A stretch of 64,000 bases of DNA, taken from NCBI GenBank assembly GCA_003586115.2, contig QVOM02000103.1, forward strand, positions 7,769,323 through 7,833,322. Direction: 5' to 3'. Both the position numbers and the translations under genes were made by a program. Under the pieces are notes generated by a model. The model was not told where the DNA came from. It did not search any database and worked only from the letters and a program-made list of their open reading frames with translations. Positions 12,122 to 24,797 of the stretch are shown here, one piece after another (within the stretch, counting starts at the first letter, position 1; every line of letters begins with the position of its first letter). This DNA comes from Salvator merianae. Lineage: Eukaryota > Chordata > Lepidosauria > Squamata > Teiidae.

Positions 12122-12518
12122 GTCACAGTTACCTGAGAATATATGACAAGGCTTTCTGAATAAAATCAGTGAGCCACCTGGTCTAGCATATTATTTTCAT
12201 AGTGATGAGCCAGATACTTCTGAAAAGCCCAGCACCATGACAGAAGCACAGCACATGTTTTTGTTTCCCCACAGCGGAATTCAGAGGTACATGACTTCTG
12301 ATAAAGTCCACAGCTTTCCAAACCTGCAGTTAAATTAATAATTACAATCTCATTTTTATTTTTAGCAGTTTTTGAGCTGTTATGCAGTGTTCCATAGTTC
12401 TTCTGAGAAACAAAGCTTTTGGATACAGATACAATATCCATCTTCAGAGGGTTTGACTTCTGGAATTCAAGGGACTAAAAGTGAACTCCAAACACGGAGC
12501 ATTTTCTTATAGTCATTA
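12122..12518. other. Anonymous noncoding DNA
   Basis: Nothing recognised between the SINE head and the GC-rich hAT element. Confidence 0.5.
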
Positions 12519-12771
12519 CAGTGGTGTAGCTGAAAGTTTTGCCACCCGGGGCGAAGCGGTGGCAGAGGAGCGAGAGTGAGGGTGCCCCGCCCTACAGCCT
12601 CCTTACCCCCATCGCCACCCCGACGACTGCCGGGCGGTGCTGCGCCGTGACACGCTCTCCTTCGCGCTCGTTCTACAGCGCACCGGGTGGGCAGAAAAGG
12701 ACCTGGTTCCATGGGCCGCCCGGGACAATGGGCCACCCGGGGTGGCCCGCCCCCCGCTTCCTACGCCACTG
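12519..12771. mobile_element. Short GC-rich hAT-type element (CAGTGGYGTAGC ends)
   Basis: Ends are CAGTGGTGTAGC and CTACGCCACTG, an inverted repeat. Just inside the left end is GCCACCCGGGGCGAAGCGG, which matches the sub-terminal part of the larger element at 24965-25610. That element has a perfect 8-bp duplication, so the hAT call is carried over. No 8-bp duplication is left here. GC content is far above the flanks. Overlapping open frames (12467-12837) are compositional and not genes. No transposase is encoded. Confidence 0.7.
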
Positions 12772-13304
12772 AATCTAAACGGAAGGGAGTGCTATCATTT
12801 TTTAAAATCTCTGAATATAATTTTGTTGAGATTTTGACTGACAATGTTGGGAATTTGGCTTTGTAAATCAGCAACTGAAAGTATTAATTATGGGAAATCA
12901 TCCAAGCTGAGATACCAAATTTTTGAAATATTCTTTATTTAAGAAATTGTGAGATACCATGCATATACTGGAGCAGATACAAAATCACAGACAGTTAATC
13001 TCTCCCTCTGTTTCTAAGCAATGCCAAACATTATTAACCTCCTTTTCACACTCACCTGTGTTCCAGGTCACAATCCATTTGTGGGCTTCTTTCATCCCTA
13101 CCTTGCAGCAGACCAAAGAGTATGTTTCTAGTATGCTCCATCCTCACAGGACAAGGCATTGGCCAACCTAGGGAACCCAAAAAGACATCATGGTCTGGTC
13201 TACCAGTAGACTTCTTTTTCAAGGTTTACTGGCATTCTAGGGAGTGGTATACCAGACCATGGAGGTGTGCAGGTGTCATGCCTCTATGGTTCAGTATACC
13301 ATAA
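12772..13304. other. Noncoding DNA with decayed MITE sequence
   Basis: At 13190-13300 an imperfect palindrome (GGTCTGGTCTACCAGTAGAC ... TATACCAGACCATGG) resembles the right half of the element at 16420-16866 (CTGGTCTGGTCCACTGGTAG). It is probably part of an older copy. The rest is anonymous. Confidence 0.4.
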
Positions 13305-13562
13305 GAGACCCATTTCAGTGGTGCAGTAAAGCAGACTGCTGAAATAACCTCCCATTTTATTCCTGGCCTTTGGAGCATTCAGAGGCCCCGCATGCCAGCT
13401 TTGGAGCCATTGCAGGGCCTGGCGCAGAACAGGCTGTCCCCAAAGCACAGAGCCTTGTTCCAGGCCAGGAGCAATCCATCCCAGCTTGGGACAGATTGTT
13501 TCTTCCAAAACAGAGCATCCTACTCTGGTCCAAAATACTGAAGGTTAAGTATGAATATAGCC
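13305..13562. mobile_element. MITE related to the 16420 element
   Basis: Starts GAGACCCATTTCAGTGGTGC and ends AAGTATGAATATAGCC. Both ends match the family seen at 16420-16866 (right end, inverted: GGGCATTTCTGTACTGTGC; left end GGTCATATTTGACTTGCC). The shared interior GGGACAGATTG is at about 13490. Flanking triplets (TAA / TGA) do not match, so the 3-bp duplication is eroded or the border is off. Noncoding. Confidence 0.5.
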
Positions 13563-16419
13563 TGAACCTGCTTTTGTTGTATCCGTCTCCCATCACCTTT
13601 CCCTATCGCTTTGATTTCCTACTTAGGAGAGTTTTCTTTTGTCTAGTCTTATATGCAAAGATCTTCAGCAAAGCTAAAGCCTACACACTCACTGTATCCT
13701 ATTATGTGGTTGAATATTTCTCCCCTTTCCTCTGACAGCTGTAGTATTTCCACTTTTCAGCAGCAGTACATTCAGCTGTCTTTTGAATTCCGTGGCTGAA
13801 TACACTCTTCATTTATTTTTAATTCTTGGTATTTACTTGCTCCATCTGCTAACAGTACCACCATCCATTTTATTAACAGACATTTTGCAGATATATATCA
13901 TCCTTCAGATTGCAAACAAATAGAAAATAAACAGTTACCAAGCACTTTCTTCAAAATGTATAAAAACGAATCGAAAGAACTGAAACAAGATTTGTATTAG
14001 TCGTAGTGAAAGCAGCATGAAAAGCAAGTAATGATGTGCTGAAAGGCAAATAATAGTATTTACTAGAAGGTGATTAGAGCACAGGATCATAGTGCTGTTC
14101 ATTAATGTGGAGACATGTTGTTTGCACCCCACCTGCCCCCCACTGTCAGACTGAAGATCCTCTTTGATCTGAAAGTGTGGGGAGTCTTTGGACCCAGGAA
14201 ATGCCAGAAGATTTCTTGGGTTGAAATGCCAAGCAGTAGTCCCCTCAAGCAGCAGTGATCATAGCAGCAGCAGCAGAGCTGCATCTATGAAGGAAGAGGA
14301 ATTTGGAGATTGCTGAGAGCTCAGCTCTGCCGCTAAATTCAATAACAGCATTTATGGCAACATAGCAAGGAAGAAGCACGGTGTCCATGCAGATGCTGTG
14401 CTCTTCCTCTGCATTGCATGCCCAATGAGAGTGCGTGTTATGCAGACACTGCACCCTCACTGCATATTCAAGGCACCATAACAGCACTGTATAGTTCGTG
14501 CCTAGGTCTGGCCCAAGCAATCATCCCTAAGGAGAGATTTATGTCAACTTGCATGGTAAGATTAGAGGCAGAACCTCTTCCACTTATTAAGGTCAGATTG
14601 TTAAGGTCAGAAACAAATAGTAGCTGGACTGCTCCAAGTACCATTATGCTGCTTCCCTGCTTTTACATTGCTATGGGATGGCGAATGAACAATTAGGCTT
14701 ATTTATTATGTACTGGGATGGCAGCTTGAGGCCGCATCTTCTTTATGCAGTAAAGACACCTTATCAAGGCCTCAGGAGACTGGTTGCATTGAGACGCTGG
14801 TTAAGATGTTGAAGTTTCTAAGCACAGCCATTATGTGAAAGGGCCCTGGAAGCAGGCCATTTTCAAGAATTTGTGTAGTGGTACTGAACATGCAGCCACC
14901 ATAATCCCAGCCTTCTTTTGACATGGCCGAAAGTAGCTGTATGGATCTTACCTCTATCAGAGGGATAACAGCTACATACTTGGCCCTCTCTAAACAACCC
15001 AGAGCAATAAAGATCCAAGATGAGGTACTGATTCGTAGCTTGGGCTGAAATGAAAGGTAGGCCCAGACTCACCTCACTGTTTTTTGGCAAAAACACCTTG
15101 CATTCACTCATTCTCACACACATTTTACTGCCCTCATTCCAGGCATAGGAGAAAACCATCCCTAATTTACCTTTTCTTTTGCAACCAAGCTAACCATGAC
15201 AAGAGAACCATACCAAAAGACATTTCATAAGTGTACTGAAGTTAGCTTGCAAATATAAGGATTAAAAGAAAAGGAACCTACTCTAAAGAAAACCTAATTA
15301 AAGGATCATTTAATAAAGAATACTAAATCCAGAACACTAAATATAGAATGGAATATATATTAAAATATTGAATAGAGAATACAGAAAAATAAAATATACA
15401 GTAAGATTCATAACAATAACTGGAGGATAAATCTTTGGATGGTCCAGTACTGAATAAATTTCTGGTATTTGGAAGCAAGGTAGAGTTGAACTCCCAGAAG
15501 AAATAGCAGACAAGGTAGCATGAAGATGTCTTATTTTCTATCTCAGAGTATACAACTTATTTATTCTTGGACTTCTCCCAAGTTCTCTTCTCAGTCATTT
15601 TCCATTCCCAGATCCTGATGGTGTTGCTTTTTTTTTAACCCAATGCCACCTGGATTCTGACATCACTTCAGCCTTTGGTGTTGGCTGCCTCTGGTGTCTT
15701 CAAAATGATGGCTTCACCATCCATGTACATTAAAATCCATGCATTAAAAATGGAATGCATGTTTCTGGGCAAAAGGGCTGTAATTCTTTTCAGGAGCCAT
15801 GACTCTTCAAAGGAAAGTCTAGAACAGTGTCAGGTTTGAAACAATAACTTCCAAGAGATAAAATTGGGCAATGAAAACGTAGTCAGGGGTGTTGATTATC
15901 CATAGAGACCCAAACAGACTAGGGAAAATGTTAGAACTCAAAAGGATACAGAGAGACATGCTGTGTACTGAAGGTTATCTGCAACCACAGTATGCAGGGC
16001 AATTGGATGCCTGGTTTTGAAAGAGAATATAGATATAATGGGTGTAGATACAGTGGTGGACAAGTCAGAATCAATGGGACACTATTATTCCCAATTATGA
16101 GCTCTATAGAAAAGACAAGGAATTTGGTGTTGCACTGTAGGTGAAAGAGAACATTGAACTGAGTTATCTTGATATGCCCAAAGATTTGGACTACTCCACA
16201 GAATCACTATAGCTGGGGATATTGGGTCATAAAAGTAGGTTAACAGTGGGAGTGCACTATTGCCCTTCTAATGAAGGAACTCAAGGAGACCTGGATATGG
16301 AGAAGGAAATTAGAGAGGCATCCCACAGAGAAACTCTTGAGATAATGGGAATGTTCAGTTATTCACACACTGGCTGGGTAAATGTTCAGTCAAATCATGA
16401 CAGAGAGGTCATATTCTTA
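13563..16419. other. Anonymous noncoding DNA
   Basis: No gene or known repeat identified in about 2.9 kb. Small open frames at 14245-14696 and 14863-15159 overlap on both strands and look like chance. Confidence 0.45.
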
Positions 16420-16866
16420 GGTCATATTTGACTTGCCTTTGCTATACCAGGACAGGATGGGCTGCCCTGTACCAGAATAAGCAATCCATCCTACAAACTG
16501 GGACAGATTGCTCCTGGTGTGGATCAAGACTACCTGCACTGGGATGGCCTATTGCATACCAGCCCACTTGCTGGTTCTGGAAAGTTATGCCAGCTTCAGA
16601 GCTAGTGCAGGGGGCCTTTGGAGCTCTTGGGGGGGGGGGATTGGCAGTGCACCTTGTTGCATCATTAAAATGTGTTCCCTTTGGTACACTGGACCACAGG
16701 GCACCTGGTCTGGTCCACTGGTAGACCTAGCCTGGTCTACACTCATTCCTGGGGGAACAGAACACCTCTACTAGGAGGGCCAGGGGCCTCTGATATTCTG
16801 CAGTAGTCTGTGGATGGCACACCATCCATACCATGGTCTGATTTACTGCACAGTACAGAAATGCCC
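16420..16866. mobile_element. MITE with TTA target duplication
   Basis: 447 bp flanked on both sides by TTA (16417-16419 and 16867-16869). Left end GGTCATATTTGACTTGCC; right end, inverted, GGGCATTTCTGTACTGTGC. These are diverged versions of the GGGCC... termini used by many elements here. The interior has GGGACAGATTGCTCCTGG and CTGGTCTGGTCCACTGGTAG, blocks shared with 5255, 13305 and 52735. No coding capacity. A 3-bp TTA duplication fits the PIF/Harbinger superfamily. Confidence 0.7.
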
Positions 16867-18302
16867 TTAGTGATACTGCTATTGACTGTGTGCTGGAGTT
16901 GTTGGTTGGGGAACCAATAAAAGATAAAGCAATATTGAACTTACTCTTCAGTGGAGCTCAGGACAAGGAAGGTAGCATGATCCCAATGGAATATGAAGAA
17001 GCTGCTTGTAAGAACAGACTGCTGTCTCATTAGACCATGATTCCAGGGGACTCTTCTTTTTTTCTTATGTCATGTAACTGTGCAGCTTAATAATATAGAC
17101 AGAACACAAACTGTTGCTTTTACTGATCCTTAAGATTTACATTTGATTCATCATAATATTGGAAAGCACTTTTCTAGCCATCTACATACAACCCTTACCT
17201 AATATAGTATAATAATAGGCCGTATGTGTTCACTTTCATGGATATCCTAGTTTAACCACCTACTTAGCTCTACTGATGGATTATATGTTTTGAGAATGTA
17301 AGGATTGCTTGTAGTATTTAAAGCAGGTCTACATAAGCTGTTGGGAGACATGTCTACAGCCTCCTTGCCATTATTATCAAGTTACCTGGCTATACTTTTC
17401 TGCTGGGAAATAACTTTGCAACTCCACAGCTAGTTTCTTGCCCTCTGTTATGACAGAAAGCATAATTTTGAGATCTTTTATGAAATAAAATTAGATGGTG
17501 CCATCTTATCTGGGGTAGTGAGATGTCTGTGGCTTCCTGTTGGGAAGGATCAAGGGTAGGGTTAGGAAGACAATTGTAGCATTTAGGCAGTTTCATGACA
17601 TTCTTTTAGGCAGCATGTCCATGATGTGTACGATGTGGATTGAGTCTGGCTTCAGGACAGATATCTATATGAACCCAACTGCAGCCAGTCTGAGGCTGCA
17701 TCTGCACAGCTAAAAAAGGAAGCACAGAAAAGGCCTCAAGGATGTTATTGCCTCATGTCACTGCACCCATCAAGTCCCTAGCCTGGTTCAGAGGGCAGCA
17801 ACTGCTGCTGGATTGGGAAAACCTGCTCTGCAAGGGCCAGACAGCCTGTGGTGTGGAGGGATGACAGACAAGTGACTTCCTTGGCATGCTTGCTGCTTGC
17901 CCCTATTTTGAGATGCATGAAAATTTCCCCACTTCTGAGGCATTTCCTGCACATCCCTTAATGGGTCCAGCCAGAAAATTCAAAGCTGGGAAGCTTTTCT
18001 TGGCTGGTTTTATCATTAGCAAGGGCTGGTAGGCAGGGATGGATCCTGACACACGCAGAGCGAAGAGAGAGAGAGAGAAGTGCTTCAGTAGAAGAAGAAA
18101 TATAGCAACTCACTCAAGCAGAAAATACTAATGGGAGATCAGCAATAAGATATTGTAAAGTTAAAAAAAGATTCCTTAGAGGGAAGGAGAACAACTCTGA
18201 ACCCCCTAAGAAGAGTCTCCAGTTTCCCAGCCGATCAGATCACCACTCCTATTCTCATTCTGGTAGCATAGAAGGCTAGAAATTCTCCCTCCCTCCCTCC
18301 CT

Positions 18303-18347
<45 letters not shown>

Positions 18348-19024
18348 ACACATAAAATTGCATGTACACATGGAAATAAGTCTGTGAGAGAAAAAAAAGT
18401 ATTATTCTCTTTGTAAAGAAGAAGAAAATCAGGAACTGATCCAAGGAATGAACAAAGCAATGATGCTGCAGGGTTTAAAGGGGCAGACAAGCAACCTTCT
18501 ACTTACTGTAGGGTGGAAAGGATAATTCCTCATGGCAGCACTGTTTCTAGGCAAGCAAATTTCTTTTAAACCGAAACAGTTTTCTGCAAGGATCCCTCAT
18601 CTCATTTTTTCCCTCCCTGCCTTATTTCATTTTTCATCTGTTAGGGTTCCCCCTAACACAAAGGACAGAAATCCATCTGCACAAAGAAAAACACTGGTTA
18701 CTTCACATGTGAAAACTGGAAGGCATTCAGAACCTGTTTTCTTGTTGCTCAGTCAATAATTGACTTTTTAAAGGCAAAGGTCATGTTTTAATGTCATATC
18801 CATGGACGCAGGCAGGGTGGGGTGCACACACAAAAAAGTGTGGTGTAGTTGCTGCCTATGACTGCATGTGCCTAACGTGTAGAATGGGTCATGAGAAGGA
18901 CCGTATATTGAAAGTGAATACATGAGAAGCCTTAGAGTGTATATATCAGTGGAGACAAAAGCTTTCAGGGCTAAAGTGTTTCAGAACAAAGCACTCAGAG
19001 GTTGGAGAATAGTTCCCATCTTTA
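16867..19024. other. Anonymous noncoding DNA
   Basis: No gene seen. Contains the pyrimidine microsatellite listed separately and a short (GA)n run near 18068. Confidence 0.5.
18284..18347. repeat. (TCCC)n/(TC)n microsatellite
   Basis: About six CCCT units followed by about sixteen CT units. A polypyrimidine tract of this kind can form triplex DNA in principle. Open frames through it translate to (RE)n and are artefacts. Confidence 0.95.
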
Positions 19025-19255
19025 ATGAAGTATAGAATTGAATACTTTATTGTTGTAGCCATAGCTGTAACAAAAAGATGCTACAAATTGGTTTCCAATA
19101 TAATAAAATACAATGAAATAGAAGAAATAGTAAATTCAGTTAAATTTCTTCATTGATTAAAAGTTAAAAGTGTTTAAAAAAAAAAAAAGAAGAAGAAGTT
19201 AGTCATCCAGAGCTACATTTAAGTTACCAGATACATTAACTATTCTGAACTTGGT
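19025..19255 (-). mobile_element. LINE 3'UTR relic, same family as 35075-37089
   Basis: TATTGTTGTAGCCATAGCTG at about 19045 and the later ACATTAACTATTCTGAAC at about 19230 align in order with TTGTTGTAGCCATAGCC (35090) and ACATTAACAGTTCTGAG (35228), the 3'UTR of the LINE nested at 35-37 kb. It is therefore a second, heavily 5'-truncated copy in the same orientation. Noncoding. A poly-A interruption lies at 19170-19190. Confidence 0.6.
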
Positions 19256-20212
19256 TTCTATGGAATAAATTTAACCAAAGAAACATCAGCCAAAATTCAT
19301 TCAACATTACCATTTATTTCCATTGCAAATGATCATAACTTGGGATGTCAAAAAAAAAAAAAAAAATGAGACTACCTATTCAACTGGGATACAGAAAGAG
19401 ATGTGGAGTATACAGAACTTTCTAAATTCTCTAAATCATACCCTTTGATCAAGGAACATAGAAAAGGTGATATCTACTTTTCCATCATTATAAATGCATC
19501 CCTATAATTCAGCTCGTTCTCTAACTCTCCCAATAGTGATGCATAGCAAAATTGCATCTTTTGTGCTTTGGTCTACATTTTAAATGTACATTTTGCAGAA
19601 TGTAAATTATTGTATCTTTGAATAAAATTTGGTTTGCAGAAATAGTCTTTCATTAATCTGTGCTTTTGTTACCTGCAGGTTTTGTGTATTTGTGAAAAAG
19701 GAGTTGTAAACTTCTCTTGCTGTATGACAGAAAATGGCAGTCAGACTTACATATTCATAAATCTGGCACCAGAAAAGAGTGGGTTTTTATATTTTTTATA
19801 TAAAAATGGAGACAGAAAAAAGTGATTTTTAGATCTTTCACTATTTGTGATACTCCATATTCACACAATTTTGATAGAATGGAACTCCTTTGATTAATGA
19901 AGGATAGAATTATATCCTGTATTTTGAGTAGTTTCCATTCTGTCCTAAGACTATAGTGCAGCTATCCTTTCATACTGGATTACAAAGACCTTTCTGCACA
20001 GATCCTTAATTTAGATTAAGGGCCCACAAGCATCTGTGCCTCATAGATCTGCATCTATGAGGCCATGCCTCCACTGGTCTGCTCCATCTGCTTTAGAAGG
20101 AGTGTGATCCAGATTAGGGAAGTCTTATTCAGAATCACCATTTACAGGCATGCCAGAGGACCCTGATCCCAAACACGGAAGGCAAGCAGAAGACTACCAG
20201 GGGATGCATTTA
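19256..20212. other. Anonymous noncoding DNA
   Basis: No feature recognised apart from poly-A runs near 19350. Confidence 0.5.
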
Positions 20213-20508
20213 GAAGAAGAAGAACTTGGTTTTTATACCCTGCTTTTCTCGGCCGAAGCTGACTCAGAGCAGCTTACAAGGTTATTTTTCGCCTGAAGGC
20301 TTACATCTGTCTATCTTCCTCATCACACAATGTGATGCTCCCTATTTATCTACTTGCAATTACTTGCTTTCGAACAGCTAGGTTGGCTGGAGCTAGAGGC
20401 CAGTAGAAGGTGCTCATCCCCTCTACACGGCAGACAGGGAACTTGAACTCCGATCCTCCTATTGAAAGATCAGTCCCTTAGCCTTAGCCTTCTGCGCCAC
20501 CGTGCCAT
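20213..20508 (-). mobile_element. tRNA-derived SINE, full-length-like
   Basis: Read on the minus strand, the 5' end is GGCACGGTGGCGCAGAAGG, a good RNA polymerase III A box, followed by GGAGTTCAAGTTCCC as a B box. The 3' part has TAAGCTGCTCTGAGTCAGC and GAGAAAAGCAGGGTATAAA, an L2-like tail, then CCAAGTTC and a TTC repeat. Head, body and LINE-like tail are all present (~295 bp), so this is close to a complete SINE. A truncated second copy lies at 50558-50726 in the same orientation. The partner LINE is inferred from the tail to be L2-like. Confidence 0.8.
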
Positions 20509-20765
20509 AGCACACTGCTGAAATGTGTTCCCCAGAGGCCCTGAGGCTAGGAAACTTTATTCTTAGCCTTTTGAGGCATGGTTATCCGACCACAAAGCTC
20601 ATGTGAAATTTGAGGCTGCAGCATTGGCTGGTCTGGACGAGGATCATCTCCTCTAATTCCAAATGCAGGCAGATAAGTGCAAAAATGGCCCCCAGTGGTT
20701 TTTTTTGCAAAATAGAGCAAGCCCCACCTCACCCACACCTTTCTGTCTTTGGCTGCATCCACATG
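20509..20765. other. Anonymous noncoding DNA
   Basis: Short unassigned spacer. Confidence 0.4.
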
Positions 20766-20812
20766 CAACAACAACAATGATGATGATGATGATGATGATG
20801 AAGAAGAAGAAG
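20766..20812. repeat. (ACA)n(GAT)n(GAA)n compound microsatellite
   Basis: Three adjacent triplet runs, about 47 bp in total. Confidence 0.9.
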
Positions 20813-22090
20813 CGACTCAAAAGCAACTTAGAAATTGTAGCTATCACAGGCTATTGTTCCTATCTCATCTCTAATCTCATTATAGACCAGTAAAAGCATT
20901 TCCTAAGTTCATTTTTGGGGGCTTTAATGTGGATTAGGAGTTGTATGGGAACACTAGCTGCACCCTTAAGCAACTTTTGCTCTATTTTTTAGTGTGTATG
21001 GATGAAGTCTTTATTTCTTTAATACATAGTTCTTTGCTTTAATAAGTTGAAGATTAATTGCAGTCCATTATTCTTTTTAACCATTAACTTTTTTAAAAAA
21101 TTGAGAGGTTTTTTTGACTACGAAAGTAGACCCAGAAACTATACTGACATAAAATTAATGCAATTAAGAGGCCATGCTAATTATTAAAAATGTTATTTAC
21201 CTTCACTGCTACAGTGAACCTTATGTTGCTAGGTTGGGTTCTATTCATTCATTCAAGGCCTTGAAATTAGTTTTGAAAGAATAGAGCTGGCATCTGCCTC
21301 TTCAAGGTCTATTCCACACTTGCACCCATCCCCGGAAACTCATGAATAATCATTGTCACTAGCTTATCACTGTCAGATTAGGGGGCTAGTGTTACATTTT
21401 CCCTCAGCCTCATCCAGATGGCTGCCAAGAGATTTTCAGGCAAATGAACTGTGAGACAGAGGATCATCAAGAGGCATTTTATTGTTCATGCATACGATTG
21501 CATTCTGTGCAATCTCTAAAGTGCTTTGCTTTGCAGCTGACAAACACTTTTGGGGCTGGGTAGTGTTTCTTTCTGCATACTAGCACCTCTTAACTTAATC
21601 TCTTTCAGCAGTTTGTCAATATATTTACTTTTTTTGCCAAATGGGAAATAGGCTCAGTTTCTGACTCTCCTCTTAGCAATTTCATGTTGAGTTCAATTTA
21701 CTGTGGCATTCGATTTATCTACTAAATAAGTGGACCAGAATGTATGGCGTTTTTTTTAGTGGAAGTAGACATGATGCTTGACACAGTACTGTCACTGAAA
21801 ATGGCAATGTCTGCTTCCTCTACTATGACATAACTACATTGTATTTTCCTATTTAAATAATTGGCTCCTGCTATTAGAGTGTGAAATGAAGAGCTTAAGA
21901 GTTCTTATTCAGGAGGAACATGTCACAGAGTTACATTTTTCACCAACAGTCTGTGTCACACATCATACTTAGTTTTTCCAGAGTGTCCCTCAAAATTCCA
22001 TGAGGGATAAAAATGGAAGCCTCTATAAACACAGATAAGGCAAAAAGGGGGTGATTATGTACATGATGAAAAATGTATCTACTTAAACTA
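20813..22090. other. Anonymous noncoding DNA
   Basis: AT-rich; no gene or known repeat recognised. Confidence 0.5.
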
Positions 22091-22545
22091 AACTTTGTGC
22101 TTGTTCACACTCGCCAGCCTGGTATGGTATAATAATACTATATCAGGCTGCTAAGGATCGGGCATGGAGGTTTCCATCCATACTTCACATGCTGGAAAAG
22201 CCCCATACCAGGCCAGCAACACTCAAAATGTGAATGGCCAAACCAGGGCAGGCCAGACCACCATGGCAATGGCAGTGACAACATCCACCACATGCCTGGA
22301 CAGTGCCATGGCAATTGGGATGCTGTTTGCAATTATGCAGCTGCAGCTGTACCATCACACCCACTCTCAGCATCATACCCAGAAGAGGGTGCAAAGGCTA
22401 CTGACTGGGAACTCACTAGCTGCATCTAAACAAGTTGTGGACAGCAGTGTAGTTGTCCACAGCTAGTAACATCCAGGAGCAGCTGTGAGTGCTCTGGGAT
22501 GCGGTGGTGATGGCATGCTGATGTGCCTGTCTAGTAAGTGTCCAG
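22091..22545. mobile_element. MITE of the 'TATAATAATAC' family, degraded ends
   Basis: Left end TTGTTCACACTCGCCAGCC then TGGTATGGTATAATAATAC. The inverted right ends of the elements at 23670-24797 and 54937-55401 carry the same TATGGTATAATAATA block just inside the terminus. The right part (GTTGTCCACAGCTAGTAACA at about 22455) matches the inverted left part of the 23670 element. The right border is approximate. Overlapping small frames are not genes. Confidence 0.55.
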
Positions 22546-23370
22546 TCATACACTAGAAGAAAGGTGCAAGCAGGTACCAAAACTGAAACAGTTAAACTCA
22601 AAAAAGGTGATTTATGAAAGGGTTTTTTTGCCTCACATGCTTTTTAACATCTATATTGAGTCATCCTTCTGTAGCATGGCTACCAGTGAGATGTCATCAG
22701 CATCAAGTGAAGCTATACTAAAATGCTATCTGGACTCAGTAATGGACTTGATAAGTCCGGAATTATCACAAATTGCCTACATATTAGATTGATGCTCCAT
22801 GTTTTAGCATTTGCCATAGTAGTGGAGTAAAGTTACAACTGCAAGATTTTCCTTCCATGTGATCTAACCCACCTGTTGAGTGACCAATAGAATAATGTGA
22901 AGTATTTCCAGGTAACAACAGGTCATGCTGAACTTTCATTGTACTTCTCATGCAGCTGCAATTATGGGATAACAGGGTATCATGCTAAAATAGTTCATTT
23001 TACCACAACAAAAATCAAGTCTATATTCTGGGCCTATATCAGGAACATGACTAGCAAATCAGGTACAGTTATGAAATAATTACAGGGGCTGCCTGTAAAT
23101 TTCACTAAAGGATCAGTTTCACAGTTTTATGGTTGCTTTACATCAAGTCCTATTATTGGATGTCCAGGTGACCTTTGGAGCACAAAATAGTTTCCATAAC
23201 TATGGTTGGTGTGCCAGGTGCAACTTTTAAACAATGTTAACTTAAGCACAGTTATCTCTGTTTTGATTGCATCTTATCTGAATTCTTCTAATATCAATAA
23301 TCATTATATATTAGCTACATCTATATAAAACACAACAGAGTGATAATCAATCATGTAGAACTGCAGTGAT
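22546..23370. other. Anonymous noncoding DNA
   Basis: No gene or repeat recognised. Confidence 0.5.
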
Positions 23371-23669
23371 CTGAGAAGTAGAGATTTGCAAAGTCAGCTC
23401 AAATTGGAACAGTTTAAATTAAATGATTCAGTTTGAACCAGTTCAATCTGAAGTGAACCAACCCTGTTTGAAAGGGGCTGGTTTAAATCAAACCAAACCA
23501 GGGTTGCTGAGTTGAACAGAATGGTTCAACTTAAACCCTTCAAATTCAGTCTGCTTCTTTCCCTTTAAATAGAGCTTTTTTTCAATATATTTCCAATGGG
23601 TTTTAAAAATTCTAACCTTGAACTGTTCACAAAGTTTTTCAGCCCTGGTTCTAGTTTGAACTGAACTCA

Positions 23670-24797
23670 GTGCCTATTTGCATTTACCTATAGATGAGTT
23701 TCTGGATGCTCACTGGACAGTGCCTCCAGCTGTTCCTTGGATGCTACTAACTGTGGACAACTAAAACATTGGGCCTGTTTGCACTTCCGCGGTAGACCGT
23801 TCTTGGCTGCTCGCAAAAACGGAGCATTTGCACTCCCACGTACGCGCACCTCTCCCGATTTTCACCGAGGCTCGCCTGATACATACCTGAAGCTGGGGAA
23901 GGCTAGACAAGTAATTTGCTGTCTTGATTCCAACCTGCGAGATCAAGCGCAGATCGGGGAAGTTGCTTTCGCACTGCTTCCTGGCTCAAAATGGTGGCAG
24001 GGAGGGGCTGGCGCAGCCGCACAGGTGTGGTCCACTGCTTCGCAACCTGGTTTACCCTTTGGGCTTCACACCCTGGCTGCCATTTCAAAGACAGCTCTGA
24101 AAGGAGCCCCTCTAACTTTGAAGCAGTACTCTATGGTTCGGATTACTAGACCTATCTTCGCATCCATGCCTCTATGATTCGTGACCTCATGTCCTGTCTA
24201 GAGGAATCCCATCGCACCGCTTCCTCTGCTGATCAGCTTGGAGTCGTTTCCCTGGCTGGCAAGTGCATATAGCACTCAACAGACTCCAAGTTCGTCAGCC
24301 TGAAGCCTGCTAATTAGAATGTTCTGCTATGGTAAGTGCGAAAAGGCCCCTTGTCTGCTGCTTTACCAGGAACTGCTGGATGGCTCCGAATCATCAGTGT
24401 TCATGCCCTCTTCTGGCTGCAAACACTGCAAGTGGTTGGGGTGTTGAGTTGCAGCTGCCATTGCAGCTGAGCAGTTACACAACATGCCCCGATCTCCATG
24501 GCAATGTCTGGGTGCAGGTTGGATGTTACCATGGCCACTAACATGATGATCAGGCCTGCCATTCACACTTCAAATGCTAGTGGCTCAGTAAGGGGATGTC
24601 CTTTCTCTCAAAGTGCAAATGCCCACTGTGCCATTGGGTCTTTACCAGCCTAGCAGCAACAGCAGCAGCCAGCTTTAAGCCCAGGAGTTCGCGCCCCATG
24701 CAAAGCACGAACACCCAGGCTTAAAGCTGGCAGCCATTGCTGCAGCCTAGTACAGGTATTATTATACCATACTAGGTTAGTAAATGCAAACAGACCC
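23670..24797. mobile_element. MITE of the 'TATAATAATAC' family, nested in hAT
   Basis: Left end GTGCCTATTTGCATTTACC; right end, inverted, GGGTCTGTTTGCATTTACT followed by AACCTAGTATGGTATAATAA. Flanked by TCA on both sides (23667-23669 and 24798-24800), a 3-bp duplication. Its two arms (23670-23770 and about 24350-24797) are separated by another MITE. Related copies are at 22091, 52985 and 54937. It contains no coding region. Confidence 0.75.
23771..24349 (+). mobile_element. ~580-bp MITE (family X copy 1), innermost of the nest
   Basis: Left end GGGCCTGTTTGCACTT; right end AAGTGCGAAAAGGCCC, a near-perfect terminal inverted repeat. Interior landmarks are CAGCTGGGG-like CTGAAGCTGGGGAAGGC, TAGACAAGTAATT, and CTTTGCGCACTGC-type GC-rich blocks. 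The same interior, in order, is found at 54132-54722 and 55471-56065 (both inverted) and 58173-58749. Lengths are 577-595 bp. Flanking triplets are ATT and CTT, so the 3-bp duplication is imperfect. The open frame 23737-24177 is not conserved as protein among copies and is not a gene. Confidence 0.8.

Noticed and set aside
13370..13735. 121-codon frame
   Set aside because: Half lies in a MITE and half in anonymous DNA; no domain and no conserved start.
18206..18490. 94-codon frame with (RE)n stretch
   Set aside because: It is the translation of a (TC)n microsatellite.
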